From contig VZRZ01002673.1 in NCBI GenBank assembly GCA_013398175.1, positions 62,001 through 126,000 of the forward strand: a stretch of DNA of 64,000 bases. The letters are read 5' to 3'. The stretch comes from Climacteris rufus. Lineage: Eukaryota > Chordata > Aves > Passeriformes > Climacteridae. Positions 51,801 to 64,000 of the stretch are shown piece after piece. The notes beneath the pieces were generated by a model. That model did no database searches. It had not been told where the DNA came from and saw only the letters and a program-made list of their open reading frames with translations. How positions within the stretch are numbered: position 1 is the stretch's first letter; each line of letters starts with the position of its first letter. Position numbers and translations under genes: made by a program.

Positions 51801-54800
51801 CACGTCACTGCTAGTTGTGTAATGGGCTGAGATTCTTGAGTGAGCAGTGATACATAAAGGAAAAGTCTTAGTATAATTAGTGATCCTTACAGCTTTTCAT
51901 TCCTGAAAATTTGAGGGTAAGGAAATAGCTGTAAGGGTAAGCAGGAGATAAATGTTGGTTCATGGTACATTCCTTATTTAAGCATTTTCAGCATGTCCTG
52001 GGGTTGCTGTCCCATAGGCTGGGCTTACCAAGGGCACAATTCCTTTCTTCTTCATCTCTAAGTCATGTTCAGCTTTCTCCTTGGACATAAATTACAACCA
52101 TCAGAGCTGGTCAAAAAAAAAGGGGGAAAAAATATACACAGATGTATTTCAATTTCCTTCTTAATTTTTTGTCTTAATTTTCACATTCTATAAACTTGTT
52201 TCGAGCAATTCTTTCTTGAGGTTTCTCTTTCTCTGAAAGAGAAAATTTCCCTTAAGCTTCCCATAATCAAGTAATCCTAGAAACAAAATACGTCCCCTTC
52301 TATATCCACATTAAAGAAATTTATGACTGTCCCATGTAGGAACTAGCTGCTACTCTGACCTGCATTTTTTCATCTCATCTCCACTTTCTTGTGGGTTCAT
52401 ATTAATTTCTCTGTAGTGGTAGAAATGGAGTTCCAGGCATGTTTTTTTTTCTCAGAATCAGGCTGAGACTGAGTCTCTGGCCACAGCTGTGGTCAAGTTG
52501 GTCAAAGGGTCTAGTTTGTCTGAGAAGTAAACTGTCATTTTAGTACCAGTAGCCAGAAGAAATTCTCCACATTAATGCTAGCAAGGCTCCAGCAGCCCTC
52601 TGCTTCCTGGCAGTTCCTTGTCCAAAGACATCAAAGCTTTCCATGCTGTCTGACTGGGACACCTTCTGTGACCTTCATAGGCTGGGAAGCAGCACCTCGA
52701 TTGATTTCAGCTCTCCCAGTTGCTGCAGTTTGCTGGATTTTTGGAAAACATCCTCTGGAAAACAGTTCAGCAGCAGCTGGCATGCAGGCTCTGTTGCCAG
52801 TGCCTCCAATCACAGCGCCAGTGCCCTGGGTCACACACCAGCACGAGGGATGGAAGTGCCACAAGATCCACGGGCACCACGTACAGCCCGGGTGAGTTCA
52901 CAAGCCAGGGAGGGTTGTTTCACAGCAAAGCACAAACCTTACTCTTTCTCAGATGCCCTGAGAAAAGAGGACATGCCATGAGGAGAGGACAAAGTCTTCA
53001 AGTCAAAGGGGCCAAGCACTAGGGTGGGAAGAGCAGAGTCCACGTTCGATAACTTATGTGCTTATCTCAGTATTGTACCAGGCACCAAGGTACTCTACCA
53101 ATTGGAACCTCATAAATACCAGTGACAGATTGTAATTAGCACCCTATACATACCACCAATAGATGATCTTGACACGAGGAAGCAAGAACAAGTTTTTCAT
53201 ACCCAACTGGCCAAGCAAGCCTGAAGGTAAAAATAACAAGAAGATGTAAAAAACACTGTTTGAAAACAAAGATCTTCCTTTGGAGTCAAACTTTTTAATG
53301 AAAACAAAGCCTAAAACAGCAGCCTTGTACAAACCCTTGGCTCCAAAATGCCCTAAGTCAAGTTATAGCTGGCTGATAAAAGGGTAGTGGATTGATTCAT
53401 TACAGCCAAAGGCTCAGCTCCTAGGAATGCATGGTGCTTAATTTTTTTTTTCTGGGATCTCTTTGATCTCTGCTGGAGGTTGAGGAGCAGGCTCCAAATT
53501 ATGAAGTATTTTTGGAATTATATTGAGAGCATTTCACAGAGGAGTCACCTTCAAGTCTCCAAGATTCTCTCTAGAGACACATGGATGGTGAAAAACTTCT
53601 AACATGACATTTTTATCTGAGGGGAAAAGAATGTGACCAATCTTGTAAGAATGGTAATCCAATCACACTTGGACAAACATTAAGATGTGGATCTAGGACC
53701 TCAAGTTTTCTACACACTAAACCTAAAGCACAGGTTTCTATGAGGGTATGTGGAAGCAATAATAGATTTACAGTTCTCTGTAGATCAGCTAGAGGAAAAA
53801 GACAGGCATCCTATACATGGCACATGGGAGAAACTCACTTTTCAGTTCAGTGTGTTAAATTCCACAGCTGTATTTATTCCAGGTTAAAAAAATGTAACAG
53901 AAGTATGGCATTTGCTCTTGTTTCCCCCCGTCTCTCCCTATACCTTAGAGCCCAGTGGGTCTTTCACCCTGTCCTCTCTGCCAAATTCTGGTCACATTTG
54001 CCAGGCTGCTGTAGAGCTCCTGCTGCCAGAGCAGTGGCTGAGAGTCTGCTGGAGTCTGGGGGTCTCCCCATCACAGGTGGTGGTCAGTAGGACTGGAAGC
54101 TGCAGTTCAGTATCTGACAAGTGCTCTGGCAAAGCAAGTCATGGAACAAGGAAACCTCCTTCATCATAACTCTAATAATCTCCTTCACAATGCTACAGAA
54201 ATGTGTAAGGCTCTACATTCACTGAGTGTATTTGCCTGAGCATTACAAAATATTAAATAGGATATTTAGCAAAACAAGAGCTTTCAGGTATTCTCTTTGG
54301 TAGGCAATTGTCAGGGGCAGAGCCGCACGTCGAGTTTGTATCTGTGTTGAAACCTCCACTGACTTAATTAGAGTAAAATGCACGAAGCGTAGTCATTATA
54401 ATCTGCTTTGCAACGACACAAACATATAAAAGCCATGTTCATGTGACAGGAGTGTCCAGATTTTGCATCCAAGCCTTTGACAAGGTCTGGGGGGGAGAAG
54501 AGGGAACGAGGGGAAGATTGTAAGAATTGCTCAGCTGATATTTCTAAAACGCTTGGAAACAGCCTCTAAGTCTTTTGCTGCCTCCACCCTTCCCAGTAGT
54601 CTCATCATAGTAAGTAATGTTGCACTTATCCTAAAAATCAGGTTTACATAAGGCTGGCTGCACAGGGGGAGCCAACAGTGCAAGCAGCACTGAAGATCTC
54701 TGCTCCTAAATGCTGAACCCCAGCTTTGGTGCCCCTTTGGTTCCCGGGAGCATCTCTGTTTGCTTTCAGAAAGCAGCCTGAACTTCTGCCTTAAAGTAAA

Positions 54801-57800
54801 AGCATATCGTGACAGATACTCTAATCACAATGTCTAAATATAATACAAGGGAAGACAATTTCAGAGAGCTCAGCTACACTTTTTTAAGCAACTGTCAGGA
54901 AACTGACTCTGTGGCTTGCTGCTTTAGAGTAAGATTAAATGAATCAGTCTCACCATTTGAATGCGTGGGAAGTCAGAGACAGCAAAGTGACAACTAAGGA
55001 CGGTTTATTTATAATTGGGCCCTCCTTCTAGAGCTGTTTGTGCACAAGGCCTGTGCACTAAGTACAAAAGTACCTGGCCTTTATGTAAAATTACTCACAA
55101 ATGCTATGTGTAGGTCAGGTAGATGCCTGCACTGGTTTGGCTGATTACAAAGTTCATGTAATTATTATTGAACTGTCTAGTGATGTTTGGGAAAAGAATA
55201 CAGCTTATTATGCAGAAGCTTCAAAAGGCTCTGACTCCATGGTCCTTCAGCCAGGAGTCTTTCACAACAAGGAAGAACCTGAATTGGGCATTGCTGCCAG
55301 GGGAAACCTGGAGGGATGTCATGGGACGGGGGGCACTGCCAGCACAGCAGCTTTGCAGCCAAGGCAAGTCTGTGGGGGCTGGAGGGTGACACAGAGGCAG
55401 AGTCAGTGGGGACCTTTGATACCTAAGCTGCAGATCCCCGCTCCTTGAGCTAAAACACCTCTGACTTTAACCCAGAGGTTTCCAAAATAAGATTTGCCAA
55501 AGACAGGCATGAGTGCTGTAGTTCCAGATGCAATCACAAGCTTGGGAGAAATTCAGTAGTTTATGGTACTGTCTGATTAATGAGCCCAAGGGGAGAGCAT
55601 CGCAATGAGAAATGGGTTTATCAAAGGAAAAACAGTGGTTTTCTCATCTCCACCACCTCAGGATGTGGCCCTTCCCTTTTGAAGTGCCGTTCTGAGTGAG
55701 GAAAGGCAATATCCACAAATCTGAGATAAAGCTGCTGAAAGAAGTACCTGGGAGTGGCTGAGTCCCTTGGAAGAAGTGCAGCATTGCTCTTTGCCCAGCC
55801 TCCAGGTGGAAAAGTCAATGGAATGAAGCTGACCTCAAGCTTTTATTCCTCCCTACTTTGGAAGGCTTTAGTCTATAGCATCAGGCTGCACCCCTAACTG
55901 GGAAATATTATTAAAATGACATTAAATATTAAGAGAGACAACACAGCATCTCTCACAGTGAGGGAGCTCCTGACACAGCAATCTTTCCCTAATAAACTGC
56001 CTTGACAAACAGTTTACTTATGTTCTTATTTCAATTAGATGAACTACTCTGCAGCAGTAAGGGTGAGTGTGACTGGGTGTTATTTTGAGAAGTAGTAAAT
56101 ATTTATTTGTCTCTCTCAGTGTGGAAGTGGGTGGGCAGCAGGGTCTCAAGACAAGGCCTCATGATCACAACTTTTAAAGCTGTGATAGTCACAGGCTGTG
56201 GCTAATCAGCAAGGCACAATGCTCTTGTGTGAACCCTTCACCAACAGCTTAGCTAATCCTATTGGTACAGCACTACCAGCGATGGACATCATGGCCAGGT
56301 TTAGTTCTCACAGAGATCTGGGCTGGGAAAAGAGACAATGTCCATTACATAGCCAAATAAGTGTAAACACCAGAAGAATTTTCCATCCCTGGCCAGAAGA
56401 CTCCTGCCAAGATCACTGCTGTGTTGTGGCAGGCACTGCCATGTACAAAATGTACTCCTTGGCCCTCAATACCTAAATGTACAGTCCCCAGGCAGATCCA
56501 TGGTCAAGTCATGGGCCCCAGCTGAGCCAGGGAGTGCTGCAAAGACAGGAGAAGGACTGCTGGAAAGTACTCAGAAATTTAATCTAAGTAAAGAAAATCT
56601 GCATTTCTGCTTTCTTGGAAATTTTGCCCGCAATTTCAAATATTTTCTGTTGACAGCATGAAAGTCATGGAAGTAAAGACGTGCTTGTCTTTGAAACACT
56701 GCTGGCCTGATGGCCATTTTGGGAGGAGGGATAAAAATGTTTAACTTAGGAGAAGTAGTTGCTTTCCAGAAAATCCCTCAAGGCTCTATACAGCACATGG
56801 GTTGGAAGCCACGAGGTTTCTGTCAGCACATCCGTACTTATCCCTGAAGTACAGTATAGAGATCAGCTCCAGCAAAGCACCACAGAAGATTTTATTACTT
56901 TAAAGTCACTGAGTTTGTTTTATAAGGCCTGACCAGAATTTTACCTCGGTCTGTATAGGTTTTTTTCCCATATAATAAAATACCTTTCTTTGAAAAGGCT
57001 GTGTTAGAGTCTGAAGAGTAGAGGGAAATCCCTTCCCTTGTTGTTGAAGCCATGTCTGAGATGAAACATAGCTGTTCTTTACTGGTAAGGCCATGCCATG
57101 GGACTTTTTAAGGTGGAGTGAGAACGGGATAAATAAAGCTGAGTGGTGAGGTGGGGTACATGAGTGGGCCAGGCAGGCATTGCCCAGTAGGAATTTGGCT
57201 TGTAAATCATCCTGTTAATAACACCATAGAGACTGTAATGATAGGGGACCTCACCTAATGCCTCGTCAAAAAGTCAACATACTTTGCAGAACTGAGCATC
57301 CCTCATACAATCCTCTACAGCACTTTATACAGTGAATAACAGCCTCATATGTAACTTTTTCGTTTTATATGTGTTGCCATTTTAATCTGAAATAGTTTCC
57401 TCATTTCCCTCTGACTGGTGTTCAGGAACAGATTAAAAATGTACATTTTATATAAAATTTCAGATCCAGAAGCAGAGAATTTGGAGTGTAAGATGATTCC
57501 TCGTGTGTGTGTCCACATCCCTACAGAAATGATTTGAACTCTGGAGAATCTGATTTAAGAGGCAGGGCCAAACTGTCCTCTGAGTGGCTGTATTTACAGC
57601 TGCATATGTGTGTCTGGGAGCATCACAGCATCACAAGTATCAGTAGAGCCACACATGCTGATAGGAGCAGAGGCTCTGCCCACAGGGCCCTGCTGATGCC
57701 ACTGACCATCAAAAAGGTTGTTTTGATGCAGGCAGAGACTGTCTCTCCCTTGGAAGTAGCACTTTAAGTAAGACAGAGTGTGTGAGTTGGAGTGTAGGGC

Positions 57801-58484
57801 ATACACTGGTGGTTTCACCAAAGGAAGCTGAGGAATTGCAAAGTGAAAACAGGGTAAAATTTAGAAAGAGACAATTTGAAAAGTTTTCCGTTTGAAAATT
57901 TGAAAAAAATATTGGGGGGAAAATAAATATGGAAGTAACTTTGTTTTCAGCAGGGTACAAGGATTACATTTAATCTTTGTTATGTAGAATGGGAATGGTT
58001 TCTTCCTTGCTCTAAGTGCGTCTCTTAATACAGCCTTACCAGTGGAATAATTAACACAGCCTGCATCACAAATGTGGTGCTCTCAGGAGCTAGGTACTGA
58101 CGTGCCCTTTCCCACTGCAGCAGAGGTAGGAGGGTTTCCAGTGAGCTCTGGGAAGCAGGACTCTCTCAGGAATTTCTGAGCACAGAAAATGCACCAGTAG
58201 GTGCCATTGGCAATTTTCACCAGAAGGATTTTCTTCAGTGAGTTTTTTCTCCTTCCAGCCAAGGACAAACCTCTGACACTAGCCCACATTATTGTTTGAA
58301 GACAGATTGAAATCTCGTGATTCTGACATCGTTTTATTTTTAATTTCCACACAGCAAATGTCAGGGGAAAAAATACCCTAAAAATTATACTTCAGAAAAG
58401 ACTATAATTACTTCCAATTAAATCATGGCCCTGGTTGTTTGAAAGACAACCACAGCTAGAATTTCATTATCTGATAAGCACCTT

Positions 58485-58500
58485 TATATATATATATATA
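58485..58500 (+). repeat. (TA)n microsatellite
   Basis: Eight TA units followed by TTTC. Confidence 0.85.
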
Positions 58501-59570
58501 TTTCAAAGTTTCTTTTATTAATAATAAGAAGAAAAGGATCCAAGATCCCGCAACAATACCTGAGCCAACTGCAAAAGCTCGACGATGGGAAATTGTGTTT
58601 AACCCCTCAAATGGAGAGGCCACATCATTTTTAGGGCATTTATTTCAGAGATACTCCTGATGGAGAAGCAAGTTAAGAAATGTGATCAGATGTGGTGGCA
58701 GGCCTGGCTGAGGTGACCCAGATCTCTGCCTTCCCTGGGGAACTAATCAGGCTGTGCGCTTTCATCGCACCTTCCCTCCATCCATGGTACCTAAAGCGTT
58801 TTACAACATCTGTCCTGTTTCTCATTGCCACACTCCTGTCTGTATCAGGGTACATCTGGTGAAGCCACTGAGGCTTTATCAGCATCATCTGGTTTCAGAG
58901 TGGGAATTAAGTCTCATCCCTCTGCATGCCTGAACTGTAAATCCATTTGTTACCCCTTGAAAGGGGCATTTACATCACAGGAACTGCACTGAGGAAGCCA
59001 CTGATGTTCAGACCAAATAAAAATATCTGAGTACTTATAGAGTCCCACTCGCTGGTGCATGGGATAATTTTGCTGTAGGTTTTTGTGGTCTTATTTTGAA
59101 CTTCAGCTGTGACAGAGCCATCAGTCCCCAACCCCACTCAAGTATGCAGGACATTTTCCATATGTGCTCAAAGATAAGGCCCTTCCTCAGAACCTTACAT
59201 AATAAGCAGTCGATGTCCCAGCCCAGTATGCTGGCAGTTTTCTGATGTGCCTGGGAGTCTGTATGATTTGCCATGCTGAAGAGGGACACATGGACTTGAG
59301 GGAAGGGGCAGGGGGGCTTCCACAAAACACCTTCCTGCAAAAAGGCTTGTGTGTGGAGGGCCAGGTGACACTGAATGGAACAGAGTCCAGCAATAGAGCA
59401 GCAGCAGGGTGTAAAGGCAGTTAACACAGTAGCAGCTTTCCCTTTGCATCCCAGCCAGGCATAAGCCTAAGTGTTTCAGTCACTAGCAGCGACCCAAAAT
59501 CCCCGTCACAAGGGACAGGACTTTTTCCAGGTAATGCCACAGAGGCAGCCTATAGCAAGTGTTTCCTCAT

Positions 59571-59622
59571 GATGATCCTTGTGGGTCCCTTCCAACTCAG
59601 AACACTCTGTGACTCTGTGACT
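59571..59622 (+). mobile_element. CR1 LINE 3' tail, sense
   Basis: The GATGATCCTTGTGGGTCCC and TTCCAACTCAGAACA segments, followed by tandem ACTCTGTG octamers (59604-59611 and 59612-59619, plus a partial unit), match the 3' end of CR1 LINEs, which finish in short octamer repeats. Only about 50 bases remain, a severely 5'-truncated or decayed insertion. Confidence 0.75.
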
Positions 59623-62600
59623 AGCAGAGATGTAATGGACATACCATAGCAGGCTTCCTGGGCATCCACAACCTGCACACAGAACAGACATTCCTGCTAT
59701 CCCTGGAAAAATTCTCCCCCAAATATTCCACATCACAGTGGCTAGTCTATGAGCTGGTCTTATTAGGTGGAAAGAAATTAAAAATTGCAATTGACTCACC
59801 AGTAAAAATATGTAAGTGTACCCAGCAAATAAAGTAGATTCCCTCAGCACTTACCTAATAATTTTGCTTTTAATTAACCTGTCCATTCCCTCACTGATTT
59901 ACATTTAAAAAGAAAACATCTGTGTGTATTTCACTGGGAAACCTTCCCCTGGTGTTCAAAAAAAATATTTTGCTTTGCTTAATGCAAAAGATTTGGGGCC
60001 TGATCCTTGTTAACAACATGTTGCCTTCCAGCTCCACCATGAAGGTAAACAGGTATAAAAGGTTGTCACTGAAGGGGATGTGCTCACCCTGTGTGCTTAC
60101 AGCCTTTCTCTTCTGCTTTTTTTTTTGGTTTGTTATGTTGTTGTTGATGATTCTAACGTAACATACAGTCTTTTATTTGTACAGTTTTAGGCTCAATCTT
60201 TCCAAAGAAGTGAATGCAGTGAATGGACAAAGAACTGAGAAAGCTTGGAGCCACAAACCCCCCAGCTTTTTTGGGGGAAAAGAGAAAGAAATTGCATCTC
60301 AGCAGCAGGCACCTCTGGCAATGCCCCTGGCATGCTCTTGGCACACCCAGGTCTTGGCAGAGGCACCAGAGAATAGGAGGTGATGCCACCATGGAATTTC
60401 TGTCTCTGAGAGAGCAAAGGGTACCTTGTGTTCATTCACACAACCCCCCCTTAAAATGGCAATGATGACCAAAAACTATGTTTTAAAACTCATCTGCCTT
60501 CCTTCTTACACCTTGACTTTCAAAATCTGTAATAATTTCTAAGAGAAAAGAAAAAGAAGCTCAAACTGTCACCATTTCCAGCAAGAAACAGTAACTCCTG
60601 CTGCTCCCACTTCAGTTAAGTATAGGTTCATGTTGTTACCAGCGGGCCCCTGAGACACACCAGTGAAACACCATGTGCCTTTCTGGAGAAGTGAGTTACA
60701 TGCCAAGATGATGAAGGTTTGCCTACATGGAGCAGAAATGGAGCCCCCTTGAGTGCCAGCCCAATGCTGTGAAAAGGCCACCAGTCCTTTTTTTGGCTTA
60801 GTGTCTGCCACCATCACCCAGGAGCCATGGTGGACATAGCTGGGGATGCTGCTGCCTTGATGCCCCATGACACAGCTGGGCATGCCAGGTACTTGCACCC
60901 AGACTATGGCTGTGTTCATGGGAGACACAAATATATAAATGGAGAAACGAAAAATCTGAAAATGAGACACGGAAAGGTGCTTCTCCAGTGCTGGTTTCCA
61001 TCCTCTCACAAGTGAAACGGCCAAAGAGAAGAAATAGTGTGTTGAGGTGGGGAAGTCTCGCAGGATTCAAAATTCCAGTGACACCTCCTGCAGTCTCAGG
61101 CACGCAGAGAGTGGACCACGATCTCTCTCCAGCAGAATGGCCTTGCCCCAGGGCTGCTGCAGCTGCCCTGCCAACGACTGACTCTTGACACGTATGTTCA
61201 CACCACAGTTTTGGCCTTGGCTCAGGGGCCCAGATGACCAAAGGTATAACATCCTTGCATGAAAGCTCACTTTTGGGGAGAATGAAAAGGAGGTTTTAGG
61301 CTCAGAGCTGGGCCGTCTCCCGAGTGCATCTCCATCTGTTCACAGCAGCGGGGAAGTGCAGCAAAGGGTTGTACTCCCCTGGCTCCAATCACATCCTCTC
61401 TCAAGAAGACTTTCAGGGGGAAGCCCATGTGTGAGCTGGGGAGGAAAGCTGTGTCCAGCAGGGCAAATTCTTGCTCTCTCTGCATGCCCGTAAACCACCA
61501 GCTTCTTCTATGCACCATGTCTCTGCAGCCAGTATGGGCCAAGGTCAGGACCTGTTGGGGTTGGTTTTTGTTTACCAACTGTGATCTCACTGGGAAACAA
61601 CATTTAAAAACATGTAAGATTGAAACAGTCCTTGTTGGTGAAAATATGCCCATAATTTTCCTATCTTTGGACACATTAGGAGTGGATGAGAATCTGTAAT
61701 GTCCTTGGCGATACTGAACCTGGGAGGCAATCAGGAATTGTCATACTGGACCAGCCAAGTAGTCCATCAAGTTCAGCACCTTTCCCCTAAAAGAGGCAGA
61801 ATAACCTGTACTTTGAAGCCTACAGCATCAGCATTTGCCTAAGTATGTCACACGCAGGTTTGGCTGCTCCTGTGTCCCCCTTCGTGCTCCACCCACCAAC
61901 CACAGGGCCAGGGAGCACCACTGCCAGGCCCAAGCAGAGTGAGTTCTGCAGACACCTCTGCTGACCACTTCCTCCTTTTCTTCTGGCAAAAGGAGTGAGG
62001 ACTGAATTTGGCTTATGTTTTAAGCTCCTGTGTCATGTCAGCTTTGATGGATGTGGAGTTAACACAGACCCCAAGGGCTATGGGATAGCTCAGGGTGAAA
62101 CAAAGGGAGAAGAAACTATCAGTGCAGTCTCACACAGCAGGGGCTGGTACCTCTGCCCCCACTCTGCAGCTGAGAAGGGTGAGGATGATGTGACTAACCT
62201 GGAGCCACGCTGCAGCAGAGTGCAATGGCAAGGAGTGAAGCCGGTTCCTGTAGCAGCCTGCTCCTCTAGTTTTGTACTCTGCTCTTCTCCAACACTTCTC
62301 CACGTCTCCTGTGTCACAGGGCTCCATGGCTGCCACTCTGATCAAGGGCAAGGAGGCAGGCTGGCATCAGAAGCATCAGTAGCCTTGGAAAGCAGATAAG
62401 GTTCTCCATCATAAAGAAGAGAGCAGTGCAGAATTACAATGACCAGAAACACGTTTCAGGAAAATGGGAGGTTTTCAACTCGTGCCTAGAGGTGAACCCT
62501 GAGGGTCGCCATAGCTAAATAAAAGAGGGACAAGAAGCAATTTCCAATACTGTGCCTGCTGCCATCCTCACGCTTGCCCTCCACCTCTGGCCTGGACTTT

Positions 62601-62733
62601 TCAAGTGGTACAGCTGGAGGCAGCTGCATTTCTTTCCCAGATTTGGTGATGGTTGGTCTCGGGATCAGTCTCAAAATGAAGCAGGGATGAGACGGGAGCA
62701 GGTTTTGCTCCCTCTGCTGTACATACTCCTCCA
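59623..62733. other. No gene recognised
   Basis: Contains only the possible old repeat near 61733 and a T-rich run near 60118-60127. Frames of 130-150 codons on the minus strand at 60569-61674 overlap each other in several frames and show no motif. Confidence 0.35.
61733..61790 (+). repeat. Possible old amniote interspersed repeat
   Basis: The stretch CATACTGGACCAGCCAAGTA, then GTCCATCAAGTTCAGCACC, resembles a repeat I recall from reptile and bird genomes with the form actgga.cagaccaa.ggtccatctag..cagtatcctg. I cannot assign a class or boundaries from sequence alone. Confidence 0.35.
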
Positions 62734-63357
62734 GTGCCATCCCAGCACACGTTGAGCCCTCAATCACCTGCATGCAGCCAGCCCCGCATGGCACTCCCCG
62801 GCATATTTAACATATATCCTCAGCTTCATATTGCAAGCAGAATGCTAATGGGGCGTGAGACAGCGCTCTGTAGTTTTAGGCATTTTTCAGTGGAGGGAGA
62901 AAAATCATGCAAAACACTGAAGATACCTTGCAAACAAGAGGGCCCACAGGAGCCTGGGGATCCCGCCCTCCGCAGGGCAGACGTGGCCATCCCGCTCCAT
63001 CAGCTGGTCAGATGGGTTGTTCCCTGGCCTGCTTTTATCTGCCAGCGTAGGCACCCACAGCATCCTGAGACGAGGGGCCAGGCTGGCTGGAGCGCTTGGG
63101 TCTCAATGAAATCACCAAGCAAAAGTTACCTCTTGCCTCCTCCTCGAGACATCAGTGGGAGTAGCGAGGCGTTGATCCCTGCTGTGACCAAGTACTGCGG
63201 TGGGAGAGGTCTGCGCTGGCACCAGCAGCAGCGAGAGGCAGCGTTTTGGGGGATCAGCAGTAAAAGCACGCACAAAGGGAGTTATGTCTTCACCAGTCCA
63301 GTCCCAGACTGCTCATCTGTGAGGAGCTCCAGGCAGGCAGATCCAGACGGCAGTTAA
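62734..63357 (+). other. 207-codon open frame, unrecognised
   Basis: This is the longest open frame in the window (ATG at 62734, stop at 63355-63357), in a stretch with more GC and CpG than its surroundings. It starts MPSQHTLSPQSPACSQPRM. I recognise no domain, signal peptide or membrane segment, and the start context (GTGCCATCCC around it is TCCAGTGCCATCC) is weak. An A run follows at about 63600-63616, but there is no polyadenylation hexamer or target duplication to make a convincing retrocopy. Chance in GC-richer DNA is the likelier explanation. Confidence 0.2.
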
Positions 63358-64000
63358 TGCAGGATCACAGCCCGAGGTTTTGTTTCCACCTCTGCCAGAG
63401 GCTTTGCGTGAGTCTCAGCTTCCTTTGCCTGCGTAATGGGTACCTGGTGACTGACCTTCCTTTGTAAAGCTCCTGTCAGGCAAAGGGGGTTCCTCTGGCT
63501 TCACCTACAGCTTTCCTCTATGCACCGACAAAAATGATGCTGGTCGGGCTGCTGATACTACAGCAAGAGCTCAACTGGAGAGACGGATCATTTAAAATTA
63601 TTAAAAAAAAAAAAAAAGCCAGGGGGAGGGGGAGAATAGGCTGTCAATCTCAGTTAGTAAACACTTCTTTGATGTGGTTCCTTTTTTTAAAACAGAACAA
63701 AACAAAAACACAACCTGACTCCTAAAAGCAACAACGTATGTTTATTTTAAATGCATCCGCTAAATATTTACACTGCAAGTAAGCTAAACGAAAAAAAAAA
63801 AAGGATAAATTGGAACTTTTGTCAGTGAACCAGATTGTGAAATGCCTTGAGGGAATAGAAGATTTATTTGGGGAGAGGTAGGAATTTTCCATGCTATTGT
63901 AAAACATGAGCTCAAATTCTATGATCCCCACAGCCAGTGAGTTCCAAAGCTTCAATCAGCTGCCTTTTTATTTTTTTCCTTTCCTCTCTTTTCTATAAAG
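63358..64000. other. No gene seen
   Basis: Holds A runs at about 63600-63616 and 63790-63802 and a donor look-alike (TTTGC|GTGAGT) near 63408. Nothing else is identifiable. Confidence 0.4.

Larger units (their letters stand above)
46971..59570. other. No gene recognised
   Basis: Mostly unique-looking non-coding sequence with microsatellites at 47488 and 48812. Plus-strand donor look-alikes occur near 51684 (GAAG|GTAAGG) and 52893 (CCCGG|GTGAGT). Around 52575-52980 all three plus frames are open, which reflects a GC-richer patch more than a gene. Confidence 0.35.

Noticed and set aside
63600..63616. A run as the tail of a processed pseudogene ending at 63616
   Set aside because: No polyadenylation hexamer before it, no target duplication found and no recognisable parent gene.
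1..64000. CRISPR arrays, bacterial operons, phage or secretion-type systems, tRNA or rRNA genes
   Set aside because: None seen. The sequence is vertebrate-type non-coding DNA with LINE and LTR relics.

Overview
The window reads as vertebrate, most likely avian, nuclear DNA. It has no compact open reading frames, low CpG content outside one island, and bird-type interspersed repeats: CR1 LINE 3' ends and one complete solo LTR of an avian ERVL-like family. The many short open frames lie in intronic, intergenic or repeat sequence. I could not name the species.

One gene is recognisable. On the minus strand at 32140-32237 lies the first coding exon of what I read as thromboxane-A synthase (TBXAS1/CYP5A1). 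It encodes 32 codons plus two bases of a P450 N-terminal membrane anchor and has strong splice sites on both sides. No second P450 exon was found further along the transcript (below position 32140), so the left half of the window is best read as its first coding intron.

About 11 kb upstream of that exon is the only CpG island (about 43225-43475). It carries an inverted pair of ACTACA motifs of the ZNF143-type promoter element. A minus-strand candidate first exon starts in it, opens a strong-context ATG at 43288 and ends at a good donor after 43198. If this exon splices to the TBXAS1 exon, its ATG begins an upstream frame that overlaps the TBXAS1 start out of frame. A further splice-bounded minus-strand segment lies at 46634-46970.

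Layout: 1-6750 unannotated; 6751-7339 solo LTR with 5-bp target duplication; 13761-13944 antisense CR1 fragment; 16195-16225 assembly gap inside poly-T; 16982-17068 polypurine/GA tract; 32140-32330 TBXAS1 exon; 43198-43480 CpG-island promoter and candidate exon; 46634-46970 candidate exon; 48812-48847 GT repeat; 59571-59622 sense CR1 tail; about 61733-61790 possible old amniote repeat; 62734-63616 GC-richer stretch with a 207-codon frame of unknown meaning. I see no operon, CRISPR array, tRNA or rRNA, and no new multi-gene system.
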